Below, one piece after another: positions 1 to 6,436 of a DNA stretch of 43,581 nucleotides. Within the stretch, counting starts at the first letter, position 1; the number at the start of each line of letters is the position of its first letter. This stretch comes from Clostridia bacterium (GTDB lineage: Bacteria; Bacillota; Clostridia; UMGS1883; UMGS1540): assembly GCA_017436645.1 (NCBI GenBank), contig JAFSCR010000009.1, positions 1-43,581 on the forward strand, written 5' to 3'. The notes under the pieces were generated by a model. That model searched no databases and was not told the DNA's origin. It saw nothing but the letters and a program-made list of their open reading frames with translations. The position numbers and the translations under genes are program-made.

Positions 1-107
1 ATAGCGCGGAGGTCACACCTGTTCCCATCCCGAACACAGCAGTTAAGCTCCGCAGCGCCGATGATACTTGGTGGGTGACCGCCTGGGAAATTAGGGCGTC
101 GCCGGAA
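1..107 (+). rRNA. rrf: 5S ribosomal RNA, 5' end cut by the window
   Basis: Conserved 5S blocks are visible, including CCCATCCCGAACACAG and the TGGTGGGTGACC...CTGGGA arm, ending in a GTCGCC acceptor strand. About 6-10 bases of the 5' strand lie outside the window. The 3' end is placed within a few bases at about 107. A tRNA-Asn follows 60 bases later, as at the end of many clostridial rRNA operons. Confidence 0.93.
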
Positions 108-167
108 CTGCTATTTTTTCGAATTTCTGCATAATGCGGGAAAGAAAGCATAGAATAAACTAAATAT

Positions 168-243
168 TCCTCCTTAGCTCAGTCGGTAGAGCACGCGGCT
201 GTTAACCGCGTTGTCGTTGGTTCAAGTCCAACAGGGGGAGCCA
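168..243 (+). tRNA. tRNA-Asn(GTT)
   Basis: Full cloverleaf. The 7-bp acceptor pairs TCCTCCT (168-174) with AGGGGGA (233-239). The D arm is TAGCTCAGTCGG, the anticodon loop CTGTTAA carries GTT, and the T arm is GTTGG-TTCAAGT-CCAAC. The discriminator is G, and CCA is encoded at 241-243. Its last 31 bases recur in degenerate form at 2878-2908. Confidence 0.97.
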
Positions 244-279
244 AAAATCGACAAGATTCGTTAGAGTCTTGTCGATTTT
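244..279 (+). terminator. Terminator after tRNA-Asn
   Basis: Thirteen base pairs between AAAATCGACAAGA (244-256) and TCTTGTCGATTTT (267-279), starting right after the tRNA CCA end. It ends transcription of the 5S/tRNA unit. Confidence 0.8.
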
Positions 280-280
280 A

Positions 281-361
281 CTTATTACTTATTCACTCGT
301 CACTATTCCCTAAAAAGCTGCGTCGATTTTTGGAAAGTAATAAGTAATAGTGAATAAGGAA
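281..361. repeat. Imperfect inverted repeat of TTATTCACTATTC-type words
   Basis: CTTATTACTTATTCACT on the left (281-297) is mirrored by AAGTAATAAGTAATAGTG on the right (about 334-354). Both arms use the same low-complexity vocabulary as the element at the other end of the window (43471-43581). It resembles a non-coding palindromic element. No coding potential is visible. Confidence 0.5.
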
Positions 362-640
362 TAGGTTAAGGTAGCTTTGCTTATGCAAAGCTTATTTTTA
401 TATGGCATCCAAACCATTTGGTTTCTTTTTATATTTCTGACGGAGGACTCCGTCGAGCAGTCCAAACAAACAGCTCAGTGGATTGTTTGTCCGCTAGTGC
501 TTTTTTACCAGCAAAGCAAGTCAAACTCACGGGACTCAATATAAAATAAAGGTTTTGTTAGAATTTAATTAAAAATTGATGCTAATTATATTTATAGTGT
601 TACTCATATGTTTATACATACAAATTTTGACAAATATCTT
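362..640. other. Non-coding spacer with small hairpins and one copy of the TGGCATC repeat
   Basis: No convincing gene. It contains the hairpin AGCTTTGC-TTAT-GCAAAGCT followed by a T-rich tract (about 373-397). A diverged copy of the TGGCATC repeat lies at 403-421 (TGGCATCCAAACCATTTGG). Further small stems are present, for example GACGGAG/CTCCGTC near 438-455. GC falls to the low value of the following genes. Confidence 0.5.
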
Positions 641-700
641 GTTTTTTATTTCTATATATGATACAATTGGTAATAGAAAATAAGATGTTGGAGAATGTTT

Positions 701-1291
701 ATGTGTGTTATATCTTTACTTGAATTAATTGTATTGACTGTTTCTGCCATTTTGATCATCCCGCAGATTTTTTTGATGAAAAAACAGATTAAAGAACAAC
801 ATGAAGAACGGAGAAGGGAAAACACAACTAATTTTATGGCCTCTTGGTGTAATTCTGTTAAAAAAGATACGTGCATTGCCGAACAAGTTGCAAGACAGCT
901 TAGTAATGAACAGTGCATTTGTTTATATAAGCATACAGGTTTTGAAGTATCCAAAGAGTTAAAGAAAGAAATATGTAAGTTTTGTCCGTTGGATAAATCC
1001 TTGTGCGACAAGTGTTCATTAAAAGATAGTAGTATTGTCGATGGGAAAATTTTAACCGAATTAAGATGGCATGTTGTGACATACTTAAATACACTTGAAA
1101 CACTTATGGTATCATGGCATCTAGGAATTGTTGATAGAAAAGTTATAGAAGAACAGTTTGCTTTTTTGAAAGATACTAGTAAAGGTTCCACCTTATCTCA
1201 ATTTCGTCACGCGGCTGGTGGGTATCCATTAATAGAAGAATTTATTGATAAAATAAAGGAACATTCGCAGGAACCCAAGGCAGAACTTTAG
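701..1291 (+). CDS. Membrane-anchored protein with a four-cysteine loop, DUF4760-like
   Basis: Function unknown. One N-terminal membrane helix (about residues 4-24) is followed by a charged helical cytoplasmic part, an architecture like DUF4760-type proteins; that family link is tentative. A CxxC-x6-CxxC cluster (codons at about 974-1015) could bind zinc and is flanked by two more cysteines. GGAG at 690-693 is 7 bases from ATG 701 and only one base from the alternative ATG at 695, so 701 is preferred. The gene is AT-rich, stands alone and ends at its own terminator, which fits accessory DNA. Confidence 0.72.
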   Translation: MCVISLLELIVLTVSAILIIPQIFLMKKQIKEQHEERRRENTTNFMASWCNSVKKDTCIAEQVARQLSNEQCICLYKHTGFEVSKELKKEICKFCPLDKSLCDKCSLKDSSIVDGKILTELRWHVVTYLNTLETLMVSWHLGIVDRKVIEEQFAFLKDTSKGSTLSQFRHAAGGYPLIEEFIDKIKEHSQEPKAEL

Positions 1292-1300
1292 AGGTATATA

Positions 1301-1343
1301 ACTTCAAATTTGGACAATTAGTGTTCAGATTTGAAGTTTTTTT
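1301..1343 (+). terminator. Terminator of the four-cysteine membrane protein gene
   Basis: ACTTCAAAT...ATTTGAAGT stem (1301-1309 with 1329-1337) followed by a T tract, 10 bases after the stop. Confidence 0.8.
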
Positions 1344-1388
1344 CTTTTAATCAAAGGAGTATTTAATATAAAAATATTATAAAAAACT

Positions 1389-1418
1389 TTGACTTTTTTC
1401 GTTTCTAAATCGTCTAAT
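1389..1418 (+). promoter_or_regulatory. Candidate promoter of the ECF sigma operon
   Basis: Two readings overlap. The sigma-A reading is TTGACT (1389-1394), 18 bases, TCTAAT (1413-1418). The ECF-type reading is TGACTT (1390-1395), 15 bases, CGTC (1411-1414). The CGTC box would suit autoregulation by the sigma factor encoded just downstream, but this is inference from sequence only. Confidence 0.4.
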
Positions 1419-1458
1419 AGGTGTAAGAGCTTTTACAAAGGTGAAAGGAGGACTTAAT

Positions 1459-1926
1459 TTGTACGAACTGTTCGAGCAGAAATATAAAGAATGCGAAAAG
1501 TCTTTGTTCTTGGTTGCTATTGGTTATCTGCACAATACCGAAGATGCAAAAGATTGTGTGCAGGATGCAGTCTTGTCTGCTTTAAAATCTTTCAATTCTT
1601 TAAACAATAAAGAGTATTTTAAGACTTGGCTTACCAGAATTGTAATCAACAAGAGCAAAGATTATCTCAAAAAACGAAGATTTACAGAAGTATTAACAGA
1701 CAACTTAAATGTATTTTGCGATATGCCGACCGACGAAATAGGCATAATGGATTGTATATGCAAACTTAATCCAAAGTCATCACTCTACATAACTCTCAGG
1801 TTTTATAATGATATGACTTACGATGAGGTTGCACGCACCTTGAAATTATCCGTTTCAAATGTAAAATACAAAACTAAAAAGGCACTGGTCGAATTAAAAT
1901 CACTTTTGGAAGGAGATGCAAAATGA
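1459..1926 (+). CDS. ECF-type RNA polymerase sigma factor
   Basis: Extracytoplasmic-function sigma-70 factor of 155 residues. Region 2 is seen as YLHNTEDAKDCVQDAVLSAL and the WLTRIVINKSKDYL segment. Region 4 carries the helix-turn-helix MTYDEVARTLKLSVSNVKYK that reads the -35 element. The start is TTG at 1459, because AAAGGAGG (1444-1451) sits 7 bases before it and overlaps the upstream in-frame GTG at 1441. The stop overlaps the next gene by 4 bases (ATGA), so sigma and its DUF4179 partner are translationally coupled. Such pairs respond to envelope stress in Bacillota; the signal here is unknown. Confidence 0.9.
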   Translation: MYELFEQKYKECEKSLFLVAIGYLHNTEDAKDCVQDAVLSALKSFNSLNNKEYFKTWLTRIVINKSKDYLKKRRFTEVLTDNLNVFCDMPTDEIGIMDCICKLNPKSSLYITLRFYNDMTYDEVARTLKLSVSNVKYKTKKALVELKSLLEGDAK

Positions 1927-2570
1927 GAATATCTGAATTGGAAAGCAAATTAAGAAAACACGCCCAAACAACAAAAAGTGTCATGCAGGCTCCTTTCGAC
2001 CTGAATGAAGAAATCAAGAATATGGAGGTAAACACTATGAGTAAACCTAAAATAACTATGAAAAGAACTCTTGCAATTGCTGCAGTATTAGCGCTTTGCA
2101 TTATAACCTTTACAATGACACCATTAGCAAATTCGATTAAAGGTTTTTTTGGCGACATCGTTCGTTTTGACGGAGCTATAACCGGAACGAAGTATGAAAA
2201 CGCAACTAGCGATATTAAAGTCGATGTTTTAGAATTGGCATCAGAAAATGGTAATATTATTATTCCATTAGACATAACCTTTGAAAATCCAACAGAAGCA
2301 CCTTTCCCATATATTCAGGAAGTTTCAGTTTCAGAATATAAAATAGTTGATAGCAATAATAAAGAAATCATCAAAACCAAACTTTCTGCAGAAGATGGAG
2401 CTAAAGGAACTGTTAGTGACGGTGAGATATTAGTTAATCTTTCAATAGACAATGCAAAATTCGAGTCAGGTGAAGAATACACAATCGTAATTGAAAAAAT
2501 GTACGGTCTTTCAAAAGCTGACGCACCTCTGCACATAACAGGAAGATGGGAGTGCAAATTTGTCAAATAA
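1923..2570 (+). CDS. DUF4179 membrane anti-sigma factor
   Basis: Single-pass membrane protein of 215 residues. A short cytoplasmic part (1-46) would bind the sigma factor. One membrane helix follows (about 47-66, rich in A, L and I), then an extracytoplasmic beta-rich domain. GGAAGGAG lies just upstream inside the sigma gene. Size, order and layout match DUF4179 anti-sigma factors paired with ECF sigma factors. The domain call is from recognition, not a search. A 27-nt repeat follows the stop by 4 bases. Confidence 0.85.
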   Translation: MRISELESKLRKHAQTTKSVMQAPFDLNEEIKNMEVNTMSKPKITMKRTLAIAAVLALCIITFTMTPLANSIKGFFGDIVRFDGAITGTKYENATSDIKVDVLELASENGNIIIPLDITFENPTEAPFPYIQEVSVSEYKIVDSNNKEIIKTKLSAEDGAKGTVSDGEILVNLSIDNAKFESGEEYTIVIEKMYGLSKADAPLHITGRWECKFVK

Positions 2571-2574
2571 ATAG

Positions 2575-2601
2575 TGGCATCTAAACTGTTCGGATCTTCC
2601 A
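2575..2601 (+). repeat. 27-nt dispersed repeat, copy directly after the anti-sigma gene
   Basis: Begins TGGCATCTAAACTGTTCGG and ends in TCTTCCA. It is 25/27 identical to 3917-3943, and both copies lie 4-8 bases after a stop codon. Related shorter copies lie at 403-421 and, on the other strand, at 2917-2933. Confidence 0.75.
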
Positions 2602-2636
2602 AAAAGAAAAGCACTCTTATGGGTGCTTTTCTTTTT
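2601..2636. terminator. Terminator of the sigma/anti-sigma operon
   Basis: AAAAAGAAAAGCAC (2601-2614) pairs with GTGCTTTTCTTTTT (2623-2636). The A and T tracts on both sides could make it work in both directions. Confidence 0.85.
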
Positions 2637-2640
2637 GTGT

Positions 2641-2821
2641 TTGTGTCCGAAAGGGCACAACATCATTTTGAAATGAAATTTCAAACACTATTTCGGGCAA
2701 TGCCCGAACATCATTTCTCTTTAGCGGACACAAAATGATGTTATCTACGATAAATGATGTTGCCTTCGGCAAATGGTGTTGTGCTTTCGCACAAATGATG
2801 TATTGCTTCGCAATAACAATG
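2641..2821. repeat. Mini-hairpin array with CATCATT/AATGATG spacers
   Basis: A run of short perfect hairpins, each with a different stem, joined by a fixed spacer. Stems include TTCGGGCAATGCCCGAA, TGCCTTCGGCA, TGTGCTTTCGCACA and ATTGCTTCGCAAT. The spacer reads CATCATT in the left half (2661-2667, 2709-2715) and its complement AATGATG in the right half (2734, 2753, 2794; AATGGTG at 2772). An outer stem pairs TTGTGTCCG (2641-2649) with CGGACACAA (2724-2732). The whole can fold as a multi-branched structure. No coding function is seen. Confidence 0.75.
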
Positions 2822-2877
2822 CTCTAGTTCGTGCAAAAGCTTTTGCCGCCGAAGGCAGATGTCGGGAACCACAAAGG

Positions 2878-2908
2878 GTCGTTGGTTCAAGCGGGGCAGG
2901 GGGAGCCA
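2878..2908 (+). pseudogene. Degenerate copy of the tRNA-Asn 3' end
   Basis: GTCGTTGGTTCAAG and AGGGGGAGCCA are both identical to tRNA-Asn 213-243 and separated by the same 6 bases; 26 of 31 positions match. The five changes fall in the 3' strand of the T stem, which can no longer pair, and no 5' half is present, so it is not a functional tRNA. It looks like an eroded attachment site or duplication scar. Confidence 0.7.
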
Positions 2909-2910
2909 CC

Positions 2911-2954
2911 AAAACAGAACGATTTAGATGCCAATCTAGATCGTTCTGTTTTTT
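2911..2954 (+). terminator. Long terminator-like hairpin carrying an inverted copy of the TGGCATC repeat
   Basis: Nineteen base pairs with one G-T between 2911-2929 (from AAAACAGAACGATTTAGAT) and 2934-2952, loop GCCA, ending in T6. Bases 2917-2933 on the minus strand read TGGCATCTAAATCGTTC, the core of the dispersed 27-nt repeat. It sits directly after the tRNA-Asn remnant, like the terminator after the intact tRNA. Confidence 0.7.
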
Positions 2955-3065
2955 GCTTTTGACTTTACTTATTTTTTGTGTTATAATTTTTTTGAATTAA
3001 TGGTTTTAAATATAATGTGCTGAGTGTGTTAATATAGTAATAATATTACTTGGAGGATAAAACTA

Positions 3066-3908
3066 ATGAAATTAAACGAACGGTTAAAGAATTGTGAATT
3101 TAAAATGAGATGGTTTAGGTTGTATATAGTATGGATATGGGTCGCTATGATTAATAACCTCACTAATTTGAGTACGGCATTTTTTGTGCCCAGCCCCTAT
3201 GATATAGAATATGTGGTTTGTAAAGCGATAATTAGTGCAGTTATAGGAGTGCTATGTTATGTTACATATAGATATTTAATTGTGCTGAAAAGAACTGGTT
3301 ACATATTAAATAACTATTTGATTTTTGCTAGCGTTTTTTTGCCCTCAATAGGATTTGCTTTAGATAGCTACTTTACTTCATTTAGCAATAGATATGATGC
3401 AGATGTTGCTTGGGGATGTTTTTGGGTAATGTTTATACCTTTACTATTATTTTGGTTTCTGCCAAACGCCATATATTTTGACAAACGCAAAAAAATATTT
3501 TCAGATGAAGAAAAATTGAACGAGAAATCAGTATACAATTCGGAAAAAACAAAAAATATTGAGGATATGGCAACCAAAGAAAACATATCAACAGAAACAA
3601 ATGAGCAAGTTGCATTTTGTAGAAAGTGCGGGACACAATTATCGATAGATAGTATGTTTTGTAATAAATGTGGGGGGAAAGTTGAAGGGACTAGTAAGAA
3701 CTATGTTGTATGTATTTTTGATACTACCACACATACTTTGCGAAAGGAAAAGAAAAACATTGATGTTACAAAATTCCCACCATCTAAATTTGCAGATAAT
3801 GATACATATTATGCCATTGAAACTTTTAGAGATGGGAAAAAAGTAAGAATTTATCATACTAAGGATAATTGGAATAAACAAATTGAAATTGGTATAAGTG
3901 AAGAATAG
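3066..3908 (+). CDS. Four-helix membrane protein with a cytoplasmic zinc ribbon
   Basis: Not recognised as a named family. About four membrane helices lie in residues 17-137 (roughly 17-39, 50-72, 81-101, 116-137). A linker and a double-CxxC zinc ribbon follow (C185, C188, C199, C202, in the form CRKCG...CNKCG). A C-terminal domain of about 70 residues is rich in aromatic and charged residues. GGAGG (3052-3056) supports ATG 3066. AT-rich and alone between repeats, so probably accessory. The ribbon suggests a binding or sensing role, which is only an inference. Confidence 0.75.
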   Translation: MKLNERLKNCEFKMRWFRLYIVWIWVAMINNLTNLSTAFFVPSPYDIEYVVCKAIISAVIGVLCYVTYRYLIVLKRTGYILNNYLIFASVFLPSIGFALDSYFTSFSNRYDADVAWGCFWVMFIPLLLFWFLPNAIYFDKRKKIFSDEEKLNEKSVYNSEKTKNIEDMATKENISTETNEQVAFCRKCGTQLSIDSMFCNKCGGKVEGTSKNYVVCIFDTTTHTLRKEKKNIDVTKFPPSKFADNDTYYAIETFRDGKKVRIYHTKDNWNKQIEIGISEE

Positions 3909-3916
3909 AAATAGGT

Positions 3917-3943
3917 GGCATCTAAACCGTTCGGCTCTTCCAC
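3917..3943 (+). repeat. 27-nt dispersed repeat, copy after the zinc-ribbon membrane protein
   Basis: TGGCATCTAAACCGTTCGG followed by CTCTTCCA, 8 bases after the stop. It differs from the copy at 2575-2601 at 2 of 27 positions. Confidence 0.75.
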
Positions 3944-3948
3944 GTTGG

Positions 3949-3980
3949 AGCAAGCGTAAAAGCGCTTGCTCTGTTTTTTA
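3949..3980 (+). terminator. Terminator of the zinc-ribbon membrane protein gene
   Basis: GAGCAAGCG (3949-3957) pairs with CGCTTGCTC (3964-3972), followed by TG and T6. Confidence 0.85.
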
Positions 3981-4020
3981 TGCAAAAACAGAGCTCGCCT
4001 AAAACGCTGCTCCTCCTCTT

Positions 4021-4215
4021 TCGTAAAAAGGCACGCTCGGCTTGCCTGTTCGTTTGTAAACGCACTCACGACGGCTCGCGGTCGCTACCACCTTTTTACG
4101 AGTGCCTTCGGCACTATATGGTGCTTTATTCAGCTAAATTCGCCTGACGGCGAGCTAAATGTGCTGCCGCACGTAAATTACTCCGTAGCTAAATTGACCT
4201 GCGGTCAGCTAATGG
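4021..4215. repeat. Branched inverted repeat plus mini-hairpin array with AGCTAAAT spacers
   Basis: TCGTAAAAAGG (4021-4031) pairs with CCTTTTTACGA (4091-4101) around smaller stems such as CGTTTGTAAACG. Next come short hairpins with differing stems: AGTGCCTTCGGCACT (4101-4115), CGCCTGACGGCG (4141-4152), GTGCTGCCGCAC (4161-4172) and GACCTGCGGTC (4196-4206). They are joined by AGCTAAAT(T) at 4132, 4153 and 4187, with AGCTAATGG at 4207. The logic matches the arrays at 2641 and 17257 but the spacer word is different. Open frames across it look spurious. Confidence 0.65.
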
Positions 4216-4302
4216 CGTCTAACCTTTTTTGTGTTTGTGTCCGCAAGGCTCGCCCGTCTCTACGATTTGTTGGATATAAAAGAATGTTTTTATATTTTAC
4301 TA

Positions 4303-4362
4303 TTGACAAAGATTATAATTTGTGGTATATTCTATATACATAGAATATCTATGTATATAGAA
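4303..4362 (+). promoter_or_regulatory. padR promoter with PadR-type operator palindrome
   Basis: TTGACA (4303-4308), 17 bases, TATATT (4326-4331). A perfect 14-bp inverted repeat TTCTATATACATAG/CTATGTATATAGAA (4330-4343 and 4349-4362, 5-base centre) overlaps the -10 box and likely transcription start. It contains the ATAC/GTAT half-sites expected for PadR operators, so autorepression is likely. Confidence 0.85.
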
Positions 4363-4384
4363 TTAAGATGTAAGGGTGAGGAAA

Positions 4385-4723
4385 ATGGCTATTAATAAGG
4401 AACTTGTAAAAGGCAGCACTTCTATTCTTGTTTTATCGTTATTATCAAGAGAAGATATGTATGGCTACCAGATCACACAAACTTTAAAAGAAGAAACCAA
4501 TAATGTTTTTGAAATGAAAGAAGGTACCTTATATCCTCTTTTACATGGTTTGGAAAACGAAAAGGCAATAGAGGCATATTGGGAAGATGGTGATAATGGG
4601 AAACGCAGAAAATATTATCACATCACAAAAATCGGGAAGAAGCTTTTGGATGATAAAAAGGCTGAGTGGAATGCTTATTCTAATGCAGTTAATACGGTTA
4701 TAGGAGGGATTTGCTGTGAGTGA
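4385..4723 (+). CDS. PadR-family transcriptional repressor
   Basis: Winged-helix repressor of 112 residues, typical of short PadR proteins. The start MAINKELVKGSTSILVLSLL and the segments EDMYGYQIT and EGTLYPLLHGLE are PadR hallmarks (helix-turn-helix and wing); a dimerising C-terminal helix follows. ATG 4385 is chosen because AAGGG lies 8 bases upstream and the family usually begins there. It overlaps the following HAAS-SEDS gene by 8 bases. PadR with a HAAS-domain membrane protein is a recurrent Bacillota pairing, so the operon is probably self-regulated through the palindrome at 4330-4362. Confidence 0.93.
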   Translation: MAINKELVKGSTSILVLSLLSREDMYGYQITQTLKEETNNVFEMKEGTLYPLLHGLENEKAIEAYWEDGDNGKRRKYYHITKIGKKLLDDKKAEWNAYSNAVNTVIGGICCE

Positions 4724-6134
4724 AATTGCAGATAGATTTATCAAGGATGTTTGCAGTTGTATAAAATATAAAGGTGTTCATAATGAGGTCAAGGATGAAC
4801 TGTCTTTACATATTGACGAATTAAAAGATTCTTATCTTAGCAAAGGATTGCCTGAAGAAGAGGCAGAGAAAAAAGCAATAGCTGACATGGGAAATGCTGC
4901 TGAAATCGGAGAAAAGCTTAACAAACAACACAGACCTCAAACTGAATGGTCTTTAATTATATTAACTGCAATTATCTCAATTTTCGGTATATTGGTTATG
5001 TATGTCAGCAGCCATTTTGAGAATCAACCTGTTTCTTTCTCAAAACACATTTTTCATGTGGTTTTCGGCGTAGCGGCCTTAATTGGGATGTATTTTACGG
5101 ATTATATAAAATTAAAAAAACATCCCAAACTTCTATATTCTGCTGCAGTATTACTGCTTATCTTTTGTATGATTTTTGGCACAGCTTATGCCGGCACTCA
5201 AAAAATGCTTGTTGTTGGCAAATCTGCTATTTCGGTGAATTCTGTGGCCGGCATATTATTTGTTAGTTCATTTTGCGGATTTTTGGAGAAGTATCAGGGC
5301 AAAGGATTTATGGGAATTTTAAAACTGATGTTTTGGGGTATCGGCTCCATGATGCTGTTTGTTTTACAACCCTCCATGAGTATGGCTTTTGTTTTATTTG
5401 TTGCATATGCAGTATTAATTATAAGAGCAATTTCTGCAAATCATTTTGAAGGCAACAAAAAAATTCAAATGATAGCGGTTCTTTCTCTTGGCGGAATATC
5501 CGCATTGATAACTTTGGGCGCTTTATTAAGTAATCCGCCCAGACTGGAGAGATTACTTTCATTCTGGAATAATGGTGCCAATGATCGTTCCGGAAGCGGA
5601 TGGATATTTGCTATGGCAGATAAAGTTTTGAAATCATCCAATTTATTCGGAAAAGGGACACCGCTTGCTGAGGGCAGTATAGATTGGGTTATGCCTGAAA
5701 TTACTACAGATTTTGCATTAGTTAACTTAATAAACAATTTTGGATGGGTAGTCGGCATTGCGCTTGTTGCTATAATTGCGATTTTTATAGTGAAAATGTT
5801 TATTACATCAAATAAAATAAGAAATTCCTTTGGGATGTATTTATCACTTGTATCATGCGTAATGCTTGCGGTACAGTTTGTAATCAACATTTTATTTAAT
5901 TTCGGCATGTGCCCTTATGTGGGTGTTTCCTTGCCATTCATTTCGTATGGGGGAACGAATTATTTGACCAATATGATTTATGTAGGATTAATTTTGTCTG
6001 TATGGCGCAAGAATAATATTTTGCCGAGAACGCCAAGAAACTTCAGTACCAAAGAAAAAATGATAACACTTGCCGATAATAAACTTATTATAGATTTCGG
6101 CATTAATAAAACCAAAAATCCTATCGAAAGATAG
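4716..6134 (+). CDS. HAAS-domain SEDS protein (FtsW/RodA/SpoVE-like)
   Basis: A membrane protein of 472 residues. The N-terminal soluble domain of about 75 residues (ELSLHIDELKDSYLSKGLPE, then EEAEKKAIADMG) is HAAS/DUF1700-like. About ten membrane helices of the SEDS glycan-polymerase family follow. The SEDS signature is present as PEITTDFALVNLINNFG and the late PFISYGGT motif, but the usual EE after TDF is replaced by NN. GTG start 4716 lies inside padR, with AGGAGG just upstream. It may be a stress- or drug-induced cell-wall polymerase or a paralogue with changed activity. The 3' end forms one arm of the terminator. Confidence 0.85.
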   Translation: MSEIADRFIKDVCSCIKYKGVHNEVKDELSLHIDELKDSYLSKGLPEEEAEKKAIADMGNAAEIGEKLNKQHRPQTEWSLIILTAIISIFGILVMYVSSHFENQPVSFSKHIFHVVFGVAALIGMYFTDYIKLKKHPKLLYSAAVLLLIFCMIFGTAYAGTQKMLVVGKSAISVNSVAGILFVSSFCGFLEKYQGKGFMGILKLMFWGIGSMMLFVLQPSMSMAFVLFVAYAVLIIRAISANHFEGNKKIQMIAVLSLGGISALITLGALLSNPPRLERLLSFWNNGANDRSGSGWIFAMADKVLKSSNLFGKGTPLAEGSIDWVMPEITTDFALVNLINNFGWVVGIALVAIIAIFIVKMFITSNKIRNSFGMYLSLVSCVMLAVQFVINILFNFGMCPYVGVSLPFISYGGTNYLTNMIYVGLILSVWRKNNILPRTPRNFSTKEKMITLADNKLIIDFGINKTKNPIER

Positions 6135-6147
6135 GATTTTTGGTTTT
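6108..6147 (+). terminator. Terminator overlapping the end of the SEDS gene
   Basis: A long stem in which AAAACC, AAAAATCC and TATC pair around a GAAA loop (6126-6129), ending in TTTTTGGTTTT. The stop codon lies within the right arm. Confidence 0.85.
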
Positions 6148-6207
6148 GTATGATTCATTAAGCCAGACAGGATTTGCAAAAATAATGCATGATGTTACTT
6201 GTCACCT

Positions 6208-6340
6208 TCATCTATTGATTTTCGGGTTTTCTGTTCTTCCCAGAAGATAGTCTACAGATACATTGAAGTAATCGGCGATTTCTCCAGGGTCCACTTCTGC
6301 AAGAAACTGGCAGCTTATGGACAATGCAGTAAAGTCGGGA
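6208..6340 (-). pseudogene. Remnant of an XRE-family regulator (C-terminal part)
   Basis: Minus-strand reading gives about 40 codons ending EIADYFNVSVDYLLGRTEN plus a few residues and a TGA at 6208-6210. This is the standard C-terminal end of XRE/Cro-type helix-turn-helix repressors. Upstream, SPDFTAL is still recognisable, then disrupted sequence and an in-frame TAA near 6348. No start or recognition helix remains. It probably marks the eroded right edge of the accessory region. Confidence 0.65.
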
Positions 6341-6390
6341 GATGTGTATGTTTATAGTGTGTACTTTTCAGACGGCACAGAATGGGGCAA

Positions 6391-6419
6391 AAAAAAGTAC
6401 CAAAAGGTACTCTTTTTTT
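6391..6419. terminator. Terminator facing the DUF4037 gene
   Basis: AAAAAAGTACC-AAAA-GGTACTCTTTTTTT. Read on the minus strand, it lies about 20 bases beyond the stop of the DUF4037 gene and ends in a T run. Confidence 0.75.
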
Positions 6420-6436
6420 GTTATACAGAAAGCAAA

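Noticed and set aside
2641..2821. Possible CRISPR array
   Set aside because: The spacers between hairpins are only about 7-8 bases, stems differ from unit to unit, and no cas genes are present.
168..2908. Intact integrative element with attL/attR
   Set aside because: No integrase or excisionase frame exists between the repeats and the second copy has five changes, so only a scar or old integration can be argued.
2878..2911. Second functional tRNA gene
   Set aside because: No acceptor 5' strand, D arm or anticodon arm lies upstream, and the T stem cannot pair.
2773..3000. Open frame of 75 codons
   Set aside because: It runs through hairpin units, the tRNA remnant and a terminator, has no ribosome site and has odd composition.
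3966..4343. Open frame of 125 codons
   Set aside because: It crosses the third hairpin array and ends inside the padR promoter; no family resemblance.
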